Shown here: positions 18,481 to 26,636 of the stretch, piece by piece | Numbering within the stretch: position 1 is the first letter of the stretch | Layout of the letters: each line of letters starts with the position of its first letter | Source: Deltaproteobacteria bacterium | GTDB lineage: Bacteria > Desulfobacterota > Desulfuromonadia > Desulfuromonadales > Geopsychrobacteraceae | Assembly (NCBI GenBank): GCA_024279255.1 | Contig: JAJRRT010000043.1 | Span: 1 to 37,926 of the forward strand | Reading direction: 5' to 3' | Length of the DNA: 37,926 nt | The notes under the pieces: model-generated | Told to the model about the DNA's origin: nothing | Database searches by the model: none | What the model saw: only the letters and a program-made list of their open reading frames with translations | Translations under genes and position numbers: made by a program

Positions 18481-18672
18481 ATGAGCAAGAATCAAAATGA
18501 CGAGCGTAAGATGTGTGAACTCCACTCCGCCGGATTAATGGAAGAGATGGACCAACGTTGTAGCAATCCGGAATTTGTCTGTGGCAAATGTCGGCGCAAG
18601 GCGAATCGGGCCGAACACCTGCACAATCCTCTGCCGCTCAAAAAATCGACTGGCGATAACTTTTGGAGTTGA
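18481..18672 (+). CDS. Small Cys/His-rich protein, 63 aa
   Basis: Not a known named family. ATG at 18481 has CAGGAGAAGTT upstream, an excellent ribosome site. Cysteines and histidines are spaced CELH...C...CGKC: Cys12, His15, Cys27, then CGKC (34, 37). This could be a treble-clef or zinc ribbon with one zinc. The rest is charged and short. It sits just upstream of the IS110 remnant, in a region of mixed composition. A DNA- or RNA-binding or adaptor role is possible but not shown. Confidence 0.65.
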   Translation: MSKNQNDERKMCELHSAGLMEEMDQRCSNPEFVCGKCRRKANRAEHLHNPLPLKKSTGDNFWS

Positions 18673-18702
18673 ACATCCCGCTGGGATTTTCAAGTATAAA
18701 TT

Positions 18703-19660
18703 TCACTTAGGTGGCACATAAGCCCTCTGTTCTTTGAGCATTTCAAAGATGATACGACATAGATGTCGGCCCAAAGCTATGACTGCCTGATTGTGCCCTT
18801 TGCCTTCGGCTCGTTTCTTTTCATAGTATTTTTGTGATACTGAAACCTGCTTGCGGTGCCGATCCACTGCGATCATCATTGCCTTAATTTGACGGTTCAG
18901 TTCCAAAATACGATTCGCATCTTCTTGGATCATTTCGCCAACCCATTCGACTTCGGCACTGAACTGAGCCTGTTTCTGCCATTGTTGAATCAAACCGGCG
19001 TATTTGACTCCAATACCAGATATTTTACGCAAGGTGTTAAGCTACAGACGCTTGAGTTTTTGCAGGTCGTCGGTGCAGGTCAGAATACGAAGAAACCAAA
19101 GGTTTCCAACTTCGCCGGTTACTGCTAAAAGACTGGGACAGACGGCCTGTAGATCTACTGTAAGGTTATTTGAAATTCGAACTCGTTCATTGACAAACCG
19201 ACGACGACGCCGATTTAATCGCTTGAGTATTTCATTCTCTTGCGGTGTTTCTGCCACTGGCTGTAGCACATCCTTGGCCATGGGCAGATGATCCTGAAGC
19301 TGAAATAGTTCGAGTCCCCGGCGTGCATCAATGATCAGTTTTAGCGGCACCAGGGAAGATCTCCTTGAATTTGGCTAGTTTCAAATTGTTGATATTGTAC
19401 AAATGCCAACCGCGTGCCAGTACCATCGAATCAAGGGATCGTGCGTAGCCATTATAGCCTTCCATGGCGACCCGGACAGGGCACTGGTACTGTCGTTCCA
19501 GTTGTTCGAGTTTAGAGAAAAAGATTCTGAAACCTTCGGGCTGGTGGTCAATGCTGAATTCATCAAGCACTTCACCGGAGGACAAGCCCACTGCAACCTG
19601 ATGAGATTTGCAGCCGACATCGACACTGACACGAATGTCAGTAGGTGGGCAGTAAAACAT
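18703..19660 (-). pseudogene. IS110-family transposase, broken
   Basis: Three fragments in order on the minus strand make one interrupted transposase. Start ATG at 19660 with AAAGGAG upstream: FYCPPTDIRVSVDVGCKSHQ (first Asp), VAMEGYNGYARSLD (Glu), and KTD then IDARRGLELF (last acidic residues), the DEDD RuvC-like active site. A frameshift separates KTD from IDARRG near 19335 (two bases lost or one gained). The next two fragments share one frame and are separated by a TAG just before the segment LNTLRKISGIGVKYAG. After RQIKAM the sequence jumps to AVDRHRKQVSVSQKYY...GHNQAVIALGRHLCRIIF, the usual C-terminal end, so most of the Transposase_20 domain with the catalytic Ser is deleted. About 319 codons remain, shorter than normal. 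Three independent lesions: inactive. Confidence 0.85.
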
Positions 19661-19842
19661 AAATGGCTCCTTTCAATAGACAAACCCAAGCACCATCCTT
19701 GGGTCACGTCTACTTACAGAGCCACAGAATCGGCACCATCCCGGTCGGCCCGCCGAATGATGCAAATGACGGGGGCGGCATTTCAAGTCTAAGTGAACTT
19801 GAATAAACGAGCCACTGACCCCATAAGCCACACCCCCGTCAT
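19661..19842 (-). other. Structured noncoding end of the IS110 element (bridge-RNA-like, tentative)
   Basis: Noncoding sequence upstream of the transposase start, where IS110-group elements encode their bridge RNA. Stems seen: CCCAAG/CTTGGG (19685-19690, 19698-19703) with loop CACCATC; ATGACGGGGG/CCCCCGTCAT (19766-19775, 19833-19842), perfect over 10 bp; inside it TTCAAGT/ACTTGAA (19782-19788, 19796-19802). The 9-mer GCACCATCC occurs twice (19690-19698 and 19733-19741). Identity as a guide RNA is inference; target and donor loops cannot be assigned by eye. Confidence 0.4.
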
Positions 19843-20153
19843 AAAAAGGTTACCAGACTGAAGGCTGTCCCACCATCTACAAAATCCGATGGTAGGCCCC
19901 TTTGTCCTTTGTTAGCAAAGCCTCCCCCCCCCCTCTCGCTTATGTTTGACTGACCTAACCATTGTCGGTATTATCGGCAATCGCGTCTGGACTACTGTTT
20001 TCTATGGGTAAATAAGTTGTCCCTGGAATTACAACGTTTTTGCCATTCCCAGCAGATTCCTACATCAAGGTTGCTTAGGCTTACATCGTTCGATGTTCTT
20101 GGGATTACTCTCAAATGTTAGAACATCACGCTGGCCACCATTGAGGATTACTA
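19843..20153. other. Intergenic region between IS110 relic and the exported-protein gene
   Basis: About 310 bases without a gene. Contains ACCATC/GATGGT (19872-19877, 19888-19893), CTTTG/CAAAG around 19908-19920, a run of ten C at 19924-19933, and the palindrome described separately at 20083-20096. No promoter could be placed with confidence. Confidence 0.4.
20083..20096. promoter_or_regulatory. Palindrome upstream of the 696-aa gene
   Basis: ACATCG-TT-CGATGT is a perfect 14-base palindrome 58 bases before the start codon at 20154, followed by TTC; a related GAACATC lies at about 20121-20127. It could be an operator; the regulator is unknown. Confidence 0.3.
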
Positions 20154-22244
20154 ATGCTATCTTTGGATTTCAAGAAAATTATTATCTTCGTTCTTTTTAT
20201 TCTTCTTGTAGGCAGCTACTGTCATGCAAGCGGTCAAGAAAGTGGTGTTGATACGCTAAGACCAGGGACTATTATGTTCCTCAATAAGGGATACAATAAT
20301 TTCAAAAAAGGTCGCCCAGTTGTTTTGCTTAAAAACCGGGGGAATGGCAAATATCTCACGAACCTGGGACTTATGAACATATCTCTCCTCGATACAAAAG
20401 TAGAGAAAGAACAACGGATGAAAAGTGTCGTAGCGGTGTCTACCGATACTTCAACTCATACCAGCAATGAATATACTCTTGTTCTCAACAATGTAGAAAA
20501 TTACACAATAGAGTTTTCATCTCCTCATGAAACTTTAAGTTATGTAGATAATATGCCATTAAAAGGTGGGGAGTATGATATCCGCATATCAAAGCACCTC
20601 TATATGCCGATTACACTTCACATTAATATAAAGAGCGACATGGTATATGACCTGAAACCTGAAAGTATATTTACCAATTACGGTGGTGGATACATCGATA
20701 AATTGATCAAAAATGGAGAGATAGGACTGGATGAAGAATTTGAAGGTAAAACCCTTCTTCATCAGCTCATTGAGACCTTTTCAAAAAAGTATCCTTCCTT
20801 TTCATTTGCCTTTGGCTCTTATGAAGGACTTCCTGAAGGGGCTCCAATTGACGACCTTCTGAATGCCGTCCAATATTTTATAAGTAAGGGATTCAATATC
20901 AACAAACCTGACAGCAAGGGCAAAACTCTTTTAACCAATGTAATTCAACAGGCCCCCGCAGAAGTTGTCAGCATGCTGCTTGGAAATGGAGCGAAAATTC
21001 AGCCAGAGTATATAAATTCCAAGAATGACTACGCGGGAATTTTTCCACCTATCGGTGGTCTTTATGGTGTCAAGTGGTCTGAAAAAGTCCTGCACGTATT
21101 TCCTGAAGATTTACTAACTGAAATACTTGAGCATGAAGTATCAAAATTTTTTACCCCTGATGGTCAATTCGTTAAGCTTTTGGTTGAAGGCGGAGCATAC
21201 CCCTTTGTGGCATTCGGTGTGTCTGACAAGGAAATAAAAAAGAAAATCAGTGGGCGAATTGTGCTTGTGCAGGGCGAGAGCGAAACTCATGCCTATCTAA
21301 AGTGGGCAACGGAAAATTATGCCAAAATCAAACAATGGAAAGAAAAACAGCAGATTTCATTCAAGCTGAGCCGTGGTGAATTTACCGAGATAAAGGACTA
21401 CACGGATAGTCATCCGAATTCTCTAGAATATATCACCGATGAGAAGTTGAAAGTTTTTCTCCTTGGCCCTAAAGGGATGACTGTCAAGGAGATCGCTGAC
21501 CGGATTGCTCAGGGTGCCAACGAGGACGAGCTGCTTGTTCTGATCAGTAGCAATGAAGATGAGTATGCCGATTCTTTCACCACAGAACAAAAGCAGTACA
21601 TGTTGGATACGGGGTTATCCCCCCGCTTGGTGAGTTTTCTTGAAGAGCATACCCGGCAAGTGAAAATTATCAAAGAAGAAGAGCGCACAATGTTGGCCAT
21701 GTTGAAGCAGGAAGAGGATAGGAAGGCTGCCGCCTCTGAGGCAGAACGGCATGCACAAATAGAAGCGCAGACAAGGGCTGAGGGCGAGAATAATAATCAG
21801 AAGCGGGAGCTGTTCGGTAAAATCCTGGCGCTCGGAGCTGGTGCTGTGATTGCGAACAGTGCTCCCTTAGATAGTGCAAAAAAGACCGAATTCTTAACAA
21901 ACTATGCGACCGATGTGTTGACGGACAATAAATCGATGAGCAACACACAGCAGTGGGCGAATGCCGCTGGTCAATCGTCCGCTCAAACAGCGTCGGGTGG
22001 TGGCGGCAACGAATTGAGTCGCAACAAGCAGATCAGCAGCTCTTGTAAGCAGCAATCGAACAGCTATGACGATGGTGATGGACAGACAACTTCTCACTGT
22101 CGGACAGCAATTTACAATGAATGCGTTGCCGATGAAATGTGCTCATTGTACCCAAGCAAATGCGGCACACTCCGGGCGAGGGTCACAACTTCCTGCGATA
22201 TGATGGCGAAAATGGGGTTTAATGGCTGCTCGCCATGCCGGTAG
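20154..22244 (+). CDS. Large exported ankyrin-like protein with Cys-rich tail, unknown function
   Basis: 696 aa; not recognised as a whole. GAGGATTACTA precedes the ATG. A signal peptide (residues 1-26, ending SYCHA) is followed by a beta-rich part, which includes a PEGA-like stretch (about 110-170: LVLNNVENYTIEF...NMPLKGGEYDIRISKH). Then come two or more ankyrin-like units (IDKLIKNGEIGLDEEFEGKT, AVQYFISKGFNINKPDSKGKT, VSMLLGNGAKI). A region of short helices and a charged coiled coil (QVKIIKEEERTMLAMLKQEED, AAASEAERHAQIEAQTRAEG) follows, then a Gly/Ser/Gln linker and a tail of about 60 residues with nine cysteines, probably disulfide-bonded. The gene is clearly richer in A+T than its neighbours and sits next to a dead IS110 element, so recent transfer is likely. 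An exported or surface interaction protein is a guess. Confidence 0.75.
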   Translation: MLSLDFKKIIIFVLFILLVGSYCHASGQESGVDTLRPGTIMFLNKGYNNFKKGRPVVLLKNRGNGKYLTNLGLMNISLLDTKVEKEQRMKSVVAVSTDTSTHTSNEYTLVLNNVENYTIEFSSPHETLSYVDNMPLKGGEYDIRISKHLYMPITLHINIKSDMVYDLKPESIFTNYGGGYIDKLIKNGEIGLDEEFEGKTLLHQLIETFSKKYPSFSFAFGSYEGLPEGAPIDDLLNAVQYFISKGFNINKPDSKGKTLLTNVIQQAPAEVVSMLLGNGAKIQPEYINSKNDYAGIFPPIGGLYGVKWSEKVLHVFPEDLLTEILEHEVSKFFTPDGQFVKLLVEGGAYPFVAFGVSDKEIKKKISGRIVLVQGESETHAYLKWATENYAKIKQWKEKQQISFKLSRGEFTEIKDYTDSHPNSLEYITDEKLKVFLLGPKGMTVKEIADRIAQGANEDELLVLISSNEDEYADSFTTEQKQYMLDTGLSPRLVSFLEEHTRQVKIIKEEERTMLAMLKQEEDRKAAASEAERHAQIEAQTRAEGENNNQKRELFGKILALGAGAVIANSAPLDSAKKTEFLTNYATDVLTDNKSMSNTQQWANAAGQSSAQTASGGGGNELSRNKQISSSCKQQSNSYDDGDGQTTSHCRTAIYNECVADEMCSLYPSKCGTLRARVTTSCDMMAKMGFNGCSPCR

Positions 22245-22292
22245 CGATGGTCAGTAAAAATAAAAAAAACATGAGAACCCTGTGGAGGTGCC

Positions 22293-22333
22293 ATCCCCTT
22301 GGGAAAAGGGGGTCGTCTAAAGGCTGCCTTTAG
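22293..22333 (+). other. Two hairpins after the 696-aa gene
   Basis: CCCCTT and AAGGGG around 22295-22309, then CTAAAGG-CTG-CCTTTAG (22317-22333), a perfect 7-bp stem. There is no long T run, so termination is possible but weak. They mark the right edge of the AT-rich gene. Confidence 0.35.
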
Positions 22334-22381
22334 CGATGATTGCAACATGACCCCATCTCCCTTTACGGAGCAATGCCGCTA

Positions 22382-22783
22382 ATGGAGCAGATCAAAAAAT
22401 TCTTCTCAGAGCATGATCACTTTGCGCAGCATACCGGGATAGAGTTGCTCAGGGTTGAAGTCGGAAAAGCCTGGGCAAAAATGGAGATTCAAGCTTGCCA
22501 TATGAATGGAGCCAAAACCGTTCATGGTGGAGCAATCTTCACCTTGGCGGACTTTGCCTTCGCCGTTGCGTCAAATTCTCACGGCAACCTCGCCATGGGG
22601 ATCAATACCAGCACCAGCTTCATCAACCCTGCAACAGGAGGGACCCTTTTTGCTGCAGCTGAAGAGATTTCTATCAACAACAAACTCGGCTGTTACCAGG
22701 TGCGGGTCACCGACCAGAAAGACAGACTGATCGCGCAATTTCAGGGGACCGTTTACCGCAAGCAAGATTCAATCATCAACTAG
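22382..22783 (+). CDS. PaaI-family acyl-CoA thioesterase (hotdog fold)
   Basis: 133 aa. Hotdog-fold thioesterase of the PaaI group: MEQIKKFFSEHDHFAQHTGIELLRVEVGKAWAKMEI, then the signature HMNGAKTVHGGAIFTLADFAFAVASNS with VHGG and the catalytic Asp of LADFAF. Hydrolyses acyl-CoA thioesters; the physiological substrate is unknown. I place the start at the ATG at 22382, with GGAG 11 bases upstream and family-like N-terminus; the frame is also open from a TTG at 22340 and an ATG at 22373. It stands alone before the EfpL-like gene. Confidence 0.88.
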   Translation: MEQIKKFFSEHDHFAQHTGIELLRVEVGKAWAKMEIQACHMNGAKTVHGGAIFTLADFAFAVASNSHGNLAMGINTSTSFINPATGGTLFAAAEEISINNKLGCYQVRVTDQKDRLIAQFQGTVYRKQDSIIN

Positions 22784-22909
22784 AACTTGCATCAAAGTCT
22801 ATGAAAACGCATCATGTCTGAGGATATCTACACCCCAATTTATGCTAGGATATTTGGCAATCAAACGCTTACAAATAATCTATTCTGTAGCTGAAGGAGT
22901 TAACCCGGT

Positions 22910-23470
22910 ATGAACGCATCTGACTTGAAACGTGGGATAGTCATTAAGCTGAACGACGCCCCCTGCACGATTATTGATACGACCTCTCAATCACCGTCTG
23001 CGCGCGGTGGTACGACTCTGATTAAAGCCAAGTACCGCAACCTGCTGACCGGTCAGGTCCTTATCGAGACCTTTAAATCTTCCGAACGGGTGATTGAAGC
23101 TGACTTTGCAAAACGCAAAGGACAGTTCCTCTACGCTGATGGCGACAACGGGGTTTTCATGGATCTGGAAAACTATGAACAGTTCGAAGTCGGTGGTGAA
23201 GTCTATGATTCGGTCAAGGGCTATCTGCTCGACGGCACCGAGTTGACCTTGGGAGTATACAACGAGCAGGTTGTAAGCCTGGAACCGGCGATGGTGGTTG
23301 AATTGCTGGTTGCAGAAACGGCTCCGGCAATCAAGAATGCGACCGCCCAGGCTCAAACTAAGGAAGCGATACTCGAAACCGGCATCAGCATTCAGGTTCC
23401 AGGCTATCTGGAGACTGGCGAACGGATCAAGGTCGACACCCGCGAATGTCGTTTCGTCTCACGGGCCTGA
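22910..23470 (+). CDS. efpL: Elongation factor P-like protein (EfpL/YeiP type)
   Basis: 186 aa, three-domain EF-P-like protein. The tip of domain I reads SQSPSARGGTTLIKAKYRNLLTG, with Arg32 where canonical EF-P has the modified Lys or Arg in its own loop; this SPSARGG form is that of YeiP/EfpL, a factor that relieves ribosome stalling without the usual EF-P modification. It lacks the KGNA/GKGxA loop of EF-P. The C-terminus ISIQVPGYLETGERIKVDTRECRFVSRA is the family end. Start ATG at 22910 with GAAGGAG upstream. Ten bases after its stop the Nudix gene begins, so these are probably one transcript. Confidence 0.88.
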   Translation: MNASDLKRGIVIKLNDAPCTIIDTTSQSPSARGGTTLIKAKYRNLLTGQVLIETFKSSERVIEADFAKRKGQFLYADGDNGVFMDLENYEQFEVGGEVYDSVKGYLLDGTELTLGVYNEQVVSLEPAMVVELLVAETAPAIKNATAQAQTKEAILETGISIQVPGYLETGERIKVDTRECRFVSRA

Positions 23471-23480
23471 TGAAATTCTG

Positions 23481-24071
23481 ATGTCCGAACCATTCGACCC
23501 TGATCATATCCGCAGAACACTCGACCAGATATGTCATTCTGATAACCCTGAGGGGAAGCGCCGCACGGCCGTAGCAATGATCCTGATCGGAAATCGAGAA
23601 GCCAAAGAGTTGCTCTTTATCCGTCGTGCCGAGTTTCAAGGCGACCCATGGTCGGGGGATGTTGCTTTTCCGGGCGGCGGTGTCGAAGAGCAGGATGCTG
23701 ACAGTCGTGCGACCGCCGAACGAGAAACTCTGGAGGAGATCGGCCTCAAGCTGCCGCAAGAAGCCTACCTCGGCTCCCTGGGATCGATCACTGGAGCCTA
23801 CCTGCCGGTCAGCATCGCCTGCCACATCTATCATCTGGCCAAGCTACCCCCAGTGACACTCAACGGTGAAGTGGTCAAAACCTTCTGTGTCCCGTTTAAG
23901 GTTCTGCTCGAACCAGAACGCAACCAGCAGCGGACCTTTAAGTATCGCAACAGCCATCATAGTCACCCGACAATTGAGCTTGATGGTTACTGTGATCATT
24001 TTTTGTGGGGAATCAGTTACCGGATTCTGCAGAGATTTTTTGTTACGCTGGGGATCGAAACCCTACATTAA
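23481..24071 (+). CDS. Nudix hydrolase, CoA pyrophosphatase-like
   Basis: 196 aa. The ATG at 23481 (MSEPFDPDH) is chosen; the longer open frame from 23298 overlaps efpL and is non-coding there. The Nudix box is FPGGGVEEQDADSRATAERETLEEIGL. REtLEEIG is intact; the Glu usually seven residues before it is Ala, which is also seen in the CoA-type subgroup. RTAVAMILIGNREAKELLFIRRAEFQGDPWSGDVAFPGG matches the CoA pyrophosphatase signature upstream of the box. It probably cleaves CoA or a related nucleotide diphosphate. Its last 9 bases overlap the convergent hydrolase gene. Confidence 0.85.
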   Translation: MSEPFDPDHIRRTLDQICHSDNPEGKRRTAVAMILIGNREAKELLFIRRAEFQGDPWSGDVAFPGGGVEEQDADSRATAERETLEEIGLKLPQEAYLGSLGSITGAYLPVSIACHIYHLAKLPPVTLNGEVVKTFCVPFKVLLEPERNQQRTFKYRNSHHSHPTIELDGYCDHFLWGISYRILQRFFVTLGIETLH

Positions 24072-24821
24072 GAGGCCGCGACAAAATAGTGCAACCTCAG
24101 CAAAATATGCCTCAAAATTGGCAAACAGAATGCTGTTGTGATCCCCGTCCTGAAAAACCTTGAGCCTTTTTGGCTCGTTCCCCCAGGCAAAAAGTTGTTC
24201 ACCGTGGTAAAGCTCGACCAGGCCATCGTGCTGGCTGTGCATCACCAGTAAACTCCCTTTAAAATCAGCAAGTGCCTGCTGGTGGTTAAAGCGTTGATTG
24301 ACCAGAGTAGCAAACTCCGGTAGGCCGATACCCAACTCAGCCGGTTCGACCCGCAACAGCAGTCGTTCAAGTACGTCGGCAATACCACTCTCAAGAATCA
24401 ACCCAGCGGCCTGCGGATAAAGTCGCGCAGCTTCCAGCGCAAAGATCGAACCGACGCTACGACCAAAGAAGATCAGCGAGAGCGGATCACAGCCGAGGCT
24501 TTCGACCGTAGGCCTGACATCTTCAAGCATGCGACCGAGTTGTGATTGTCCGGTTGAGCGGCCGTAACCGCGATATTCTACCAGCAAACAGTTACAGCCA
24601 CAGGCCAGAATCTGCTCAACAAAAGGCCCAAGATAATCATCGATAATTTCACCGTTACCATGAAAATGAATCAACGTCTTCGCACGGGGATCAAGCTCAT
24701 GATAACTACAGGCAATTTTAGCATCACCACAGTCGACCCAGAACGGATCAGCAAGGCGACCCGTTAGAGGGAAAAAATAGCGTTCGCTGATCAGTCGATG
24801 ATTAAGCAGATCATCGATCAT
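24063..24821 (-). CDS. Alpha/beta hydrolase
   Basis: About 252 aa, alpha/beta hydrolase of the serine type. Oxyanion region FHGNGE, nucleophile elbow FFGRSVGS (Ser of GRSVG), late Asp in MHSQHDGLV and His in DGDHNSI form the likely triad. Substrate unknown; the family includes esterases and peptidase-like enzymes. I use ATG 24821; a TTG at 24827 with closer GAGG is the alternative and would overlap the ilvB stop. It follows ilvB directly, so it is co-transcribed with acetolactate synthase, though a role in branched-chain amino acid synthesis is not known. Confidence 0.85.
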   Translation of the reverse strand: MIDDLLNHRLISERYFFPLTGRLADPFWVDCGDAKIACSYHELDPRAKTLIHFHGNGEIIDDYLGPFVEQILACGCNCLLVEYRGYGRSTGQSQLGRMLEDVRPTVESLGCDPLSLIFFGRSVGSIFALEAARLYPQAAGLILESGIADVLERLLLRVEPAELGIGLPEFATLVNQRFNHQQALADFKGSLLVMHSQHDGLVELYHGEQLFAWGNEPKRLKVFQDGDHNSILFANFEAYFAEVALFCRGLLM

Positions 24822-24823
24822 GC

Positions 24824-26494
24824 TCAATCAGCCTCAAAGACCATCTGTGTCGCATCATTACCCGGCAGAACCATCGGGAATGAATAGGTATCTGGGTGGA
24901 TCGGAACTTCAACAACCACTGGACCATCAATGTCCATCGCCTGTTGCAAAACCGACTGAAGATCTGACTTGTCTGTGACCCGCAGCGCCTTGACACCGAA
25001 CCCTTCAGACACCTTACAGAAATCGACGTGATTTCCCATACAGGTCGAAGCGTAGCGGCTGTTCAACAACACCTTCTGGAACTGCCGTACCATCCCCAGT
25101 TTCCCGTTATTCAGAATGATGCACTTCACTGGGATATTATACTGGGCACAGGTCGCTAACTCCTGGCAGTTCATCTGGAAGGCGCCATCACCATTGATAG
25201 CAAAAATGGGTCGGTCAAGGTTACCCATTGCTGCACCCATTGCGGCAGGCAGAGCGTAGCCCATGGTCCCGAGGCCACCGCTGGTGATGTACTGACGGGG
25301 GCCGGCAAACGGCAGATAATTAGCGGTCCACATCTGTGACAAGCCAACATCTGATGCCACTACCGGAGAATCGCCCGCAACAGCGGCGATTGCTTCCATT
25401 ACCTCGTGGGGCACAAGGTGATCACGTTCGGGGCGGGGTAGCGGACCCTTTTCGCGGTACCCGGCGATCTCAGCCAACCATTCACTATGATCACATTCAT
25501 CGATCAGATCAAACAACTGCTCTAGAGCTTCAGCAGCGTCACAAACGACCGGCACGCCACCCTGCACCACCTTACGAATGCTTGAGGGATCGATATCAAA
25601 ATGGATAATTTTAGCATTGGGCGCAAAGCTGGCAACCTTACCAGTGACCCGGTCATCAAAACGCACCCCAATAGCGATCAGACAATCGCACTCACCAACC
25701 GCCATATTGGCATACCAGGCGCCGTACATGCCGAGCATACCAACAGACAACGGTGACTTGGGATCCATAATGCCAACCCCCATCAAGGTGTGAGTCACCG
25801 GGATCTGCCCTTTCTCAGACACCGCTCGCAACATATCCGAAGAATCAGACAGTGTTATGCCGCCACCGGCATAGATCAACGGCTTTTTGGCTTTATTAAT
25901 CATCTTGGCTGCACGTTTAATCTGGTTCTGGTTCAGAGTCGGCTTCTCCTGATAACCACGTCGACTGGACGGCTCGGAAGTCACCGGCTTGATCTTCGCG
26001 CCAAGCACGTCACTTGGCAGGTCGATTAAGATCGGACCCGGACGGCGGGTACGCGCAATATAAAAGGCCTCATGGATGACCCGTGCCAGATCTTTAACAT
26101 CAGTGACCACGTAGTTGTGTTTAGTAATAGGTCGGGTGATCCCTGCCATATCTGCTTCCTGAAAGGCATCGTTCCCAATTTCGGCAGTCGGAACCTGGCA
26201 AGTCAGAGCAATCATCGGCACTGAATCCATATATGCGGTAGCAATCCCGGTCACCAGATTGGTCGCACCGGGCCCCGAGGTCGTCAGGCAGATACCGACT
26301 TTCCCGGTTGTACGAGCGTAACCATCGGCGGCGTGCGCAGCCCCCTGTTCATGTCGTACCAGAATATGCTGAATGTCCGTATCGTCCATCAAAGCATCAT
26401 GAACCAACAGGGAGCGGCCTCCGGGATAGCCGAAGATTGTGTCCACCCCTTCCTGCTTAAGGCAATCGAGTAAAATCTGTGCACCGGTCTTCAT
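24824..26494 (-). CDS. ilvB: Acetolactate synthase large subunit
   Basis: 556 aa ThDP enzyme that condenses two pyruvates to acetolactate (or pyruvate with 2-oxobutyrate) at the start of Val/Leu/Ile synthesis. Seen: RHEQGAAHAADGYAR with the catalytic Glu, ThDP site NGDGAFQMNCQELATCAQYNIPVKCIILNN (GDG to NN), FAD-type middle domain. The N-terminus reads FGYPGGRSLLVHDAL where the usual is YPGGAVLPLYDAL, so it is a divergent subgroup. AAGGAGAATCAC precedes the ATG. No ilvN regulatory subunit lies next to it. The leader with a Leu/Val/Ile peptide and terminator upstream shows that it is regulated as a biosynthetic gene. Confidence 0.93.
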   Translation of the reverse strand: MKTGAQILLDCLKQEGVDTIFGYPGGRSLLVHDALMDDTDIQHILVRHEQGAAHAADGYARTTGKVGICLTTSGPGATNLVTGIATAYMDSVPMIALTCQVPTAEIGNDAFQEADMAGITRPITKHNYVVTDVKDLARVIHEAFYIARTRRPGPILIDLPSDVLGAKIKPVTSEPSSRRGYQEKPTLNQNQIKRAAKMINKAKKPLIYAGGGITLSDSSDMLRAVSEKGQIPVTHTLMGVGIMDPKSPLSVGMLGMYGAWYANMAVGECDCLIAIGVRFDDRVTGKVASFAPNAKIIHFDIDPSSIRKVVQGGVPVVCDAAEALEQLFDLIDECDHSEWLAEIAGYREKGPLPRPERDHLVPHEVMEAIAAVAGDSPVVASDVGLSQMWTANYLPFAGPRQYITSGGLGTMGYALPAAMGAAMGNLDRPIFAINGDGAFQMNCQELATCAQYNIPVKCIILNNGKLGMVRQFQKVLLNSRYASTCMGNHVDFCKVSEGFGVKALRVTDKSDLQSVLQQAMDIDGPVVVEVPIHPDTYSFPMVLPGNDATQMVFEAD

Positions 26495-26520
26495 GTGATT
26501 CTCCTTACATTATAAAATTG

Positions 26521-26554
26521 AAAAGGCCGCGGAAGCTTTGCCCCGCGGCCTTTT
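26521..26554 (-). terminator. Second leader hairpin just before ilvB
   Basis: Perfect 12-bp stem AAAAGGCCGCGG (26521-26532) and CCGCGGCCTTTT (26543-26554), loop of 10 bases. It is symmetric, so both strands carry a T run (four T on the minus strand). It lies between the attenuator and the ilvB ribosome site, 27 bases before the ATG. Confidence 0.7.
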
Positions 26555-26561
26555 CTTGAAT

Positions 26562-26601
26562 AAAAAAAGGGAGCGCGGGGTTGTGACCCGAGCTCCCTTT
26601 T
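26562..26601 (-). terminator. ilvB attenuator terminator
   Basis: On the minus strand AAAGGGAGC (26600-26592) pairs with GCTCCCTTT (26574-26566), an inner stem GGGT/ACCC extends it, and seven T follow (26568-26562). Upstream, GCTACCC (26627-26621) can pair with the 5' arm GGGAGC (26597-26592) with one bulged A: the antiterminator. GTCGTC over the Val codons can pair with GACGAC after the leader stop (26638-26633), which would free the terminator when the ribosome does not stall. Confidence 0.85.
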
Positions 26602-26636
26602 GATTCTTCAGTATGAACCAGGGTAGCCGCGAGTCG

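Larger units (their letters stand above)
18702..19842 (-). mobile_element. Decayed IS110-family element
   Basis: Holds a broken IS110 transposase on the minus strand and about 180 structured bases upstream of it. A 9-bp inverted pair, TTCACTTAG (18702-18710) and CTAAGTGAA (19789-19797), brackets the body; the left copy overlaps the transposase stop codon. The exact ends are uncertain, since IS110 elements lack reliable terminal repeats and leave no standard target duplication. The outer limit 19842 is set by the end of the CCCCCGTCAT stem. It lies at the left side of an AT-rich accessory gene. Confidence 0.65.

Noticed and set aside
18703..19660. Three separate small genes in the IS110 region
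   Set aside because: They are consecutive pieces of one transposase, broken by a frameshift and an in-frame TAG, with an internal deletion.
19924..19933. Run of ten C
   Set aside because: A simple homopolymer in noncoding DNA; may be a phase-variable or error-prone tract but nothing links it to a gene.
23298..23480. Longer Nudix N-terminus overlapping efpL
   Set aside because: It runs in a different frame through efpL; the ATG at 23481 matches the family start.
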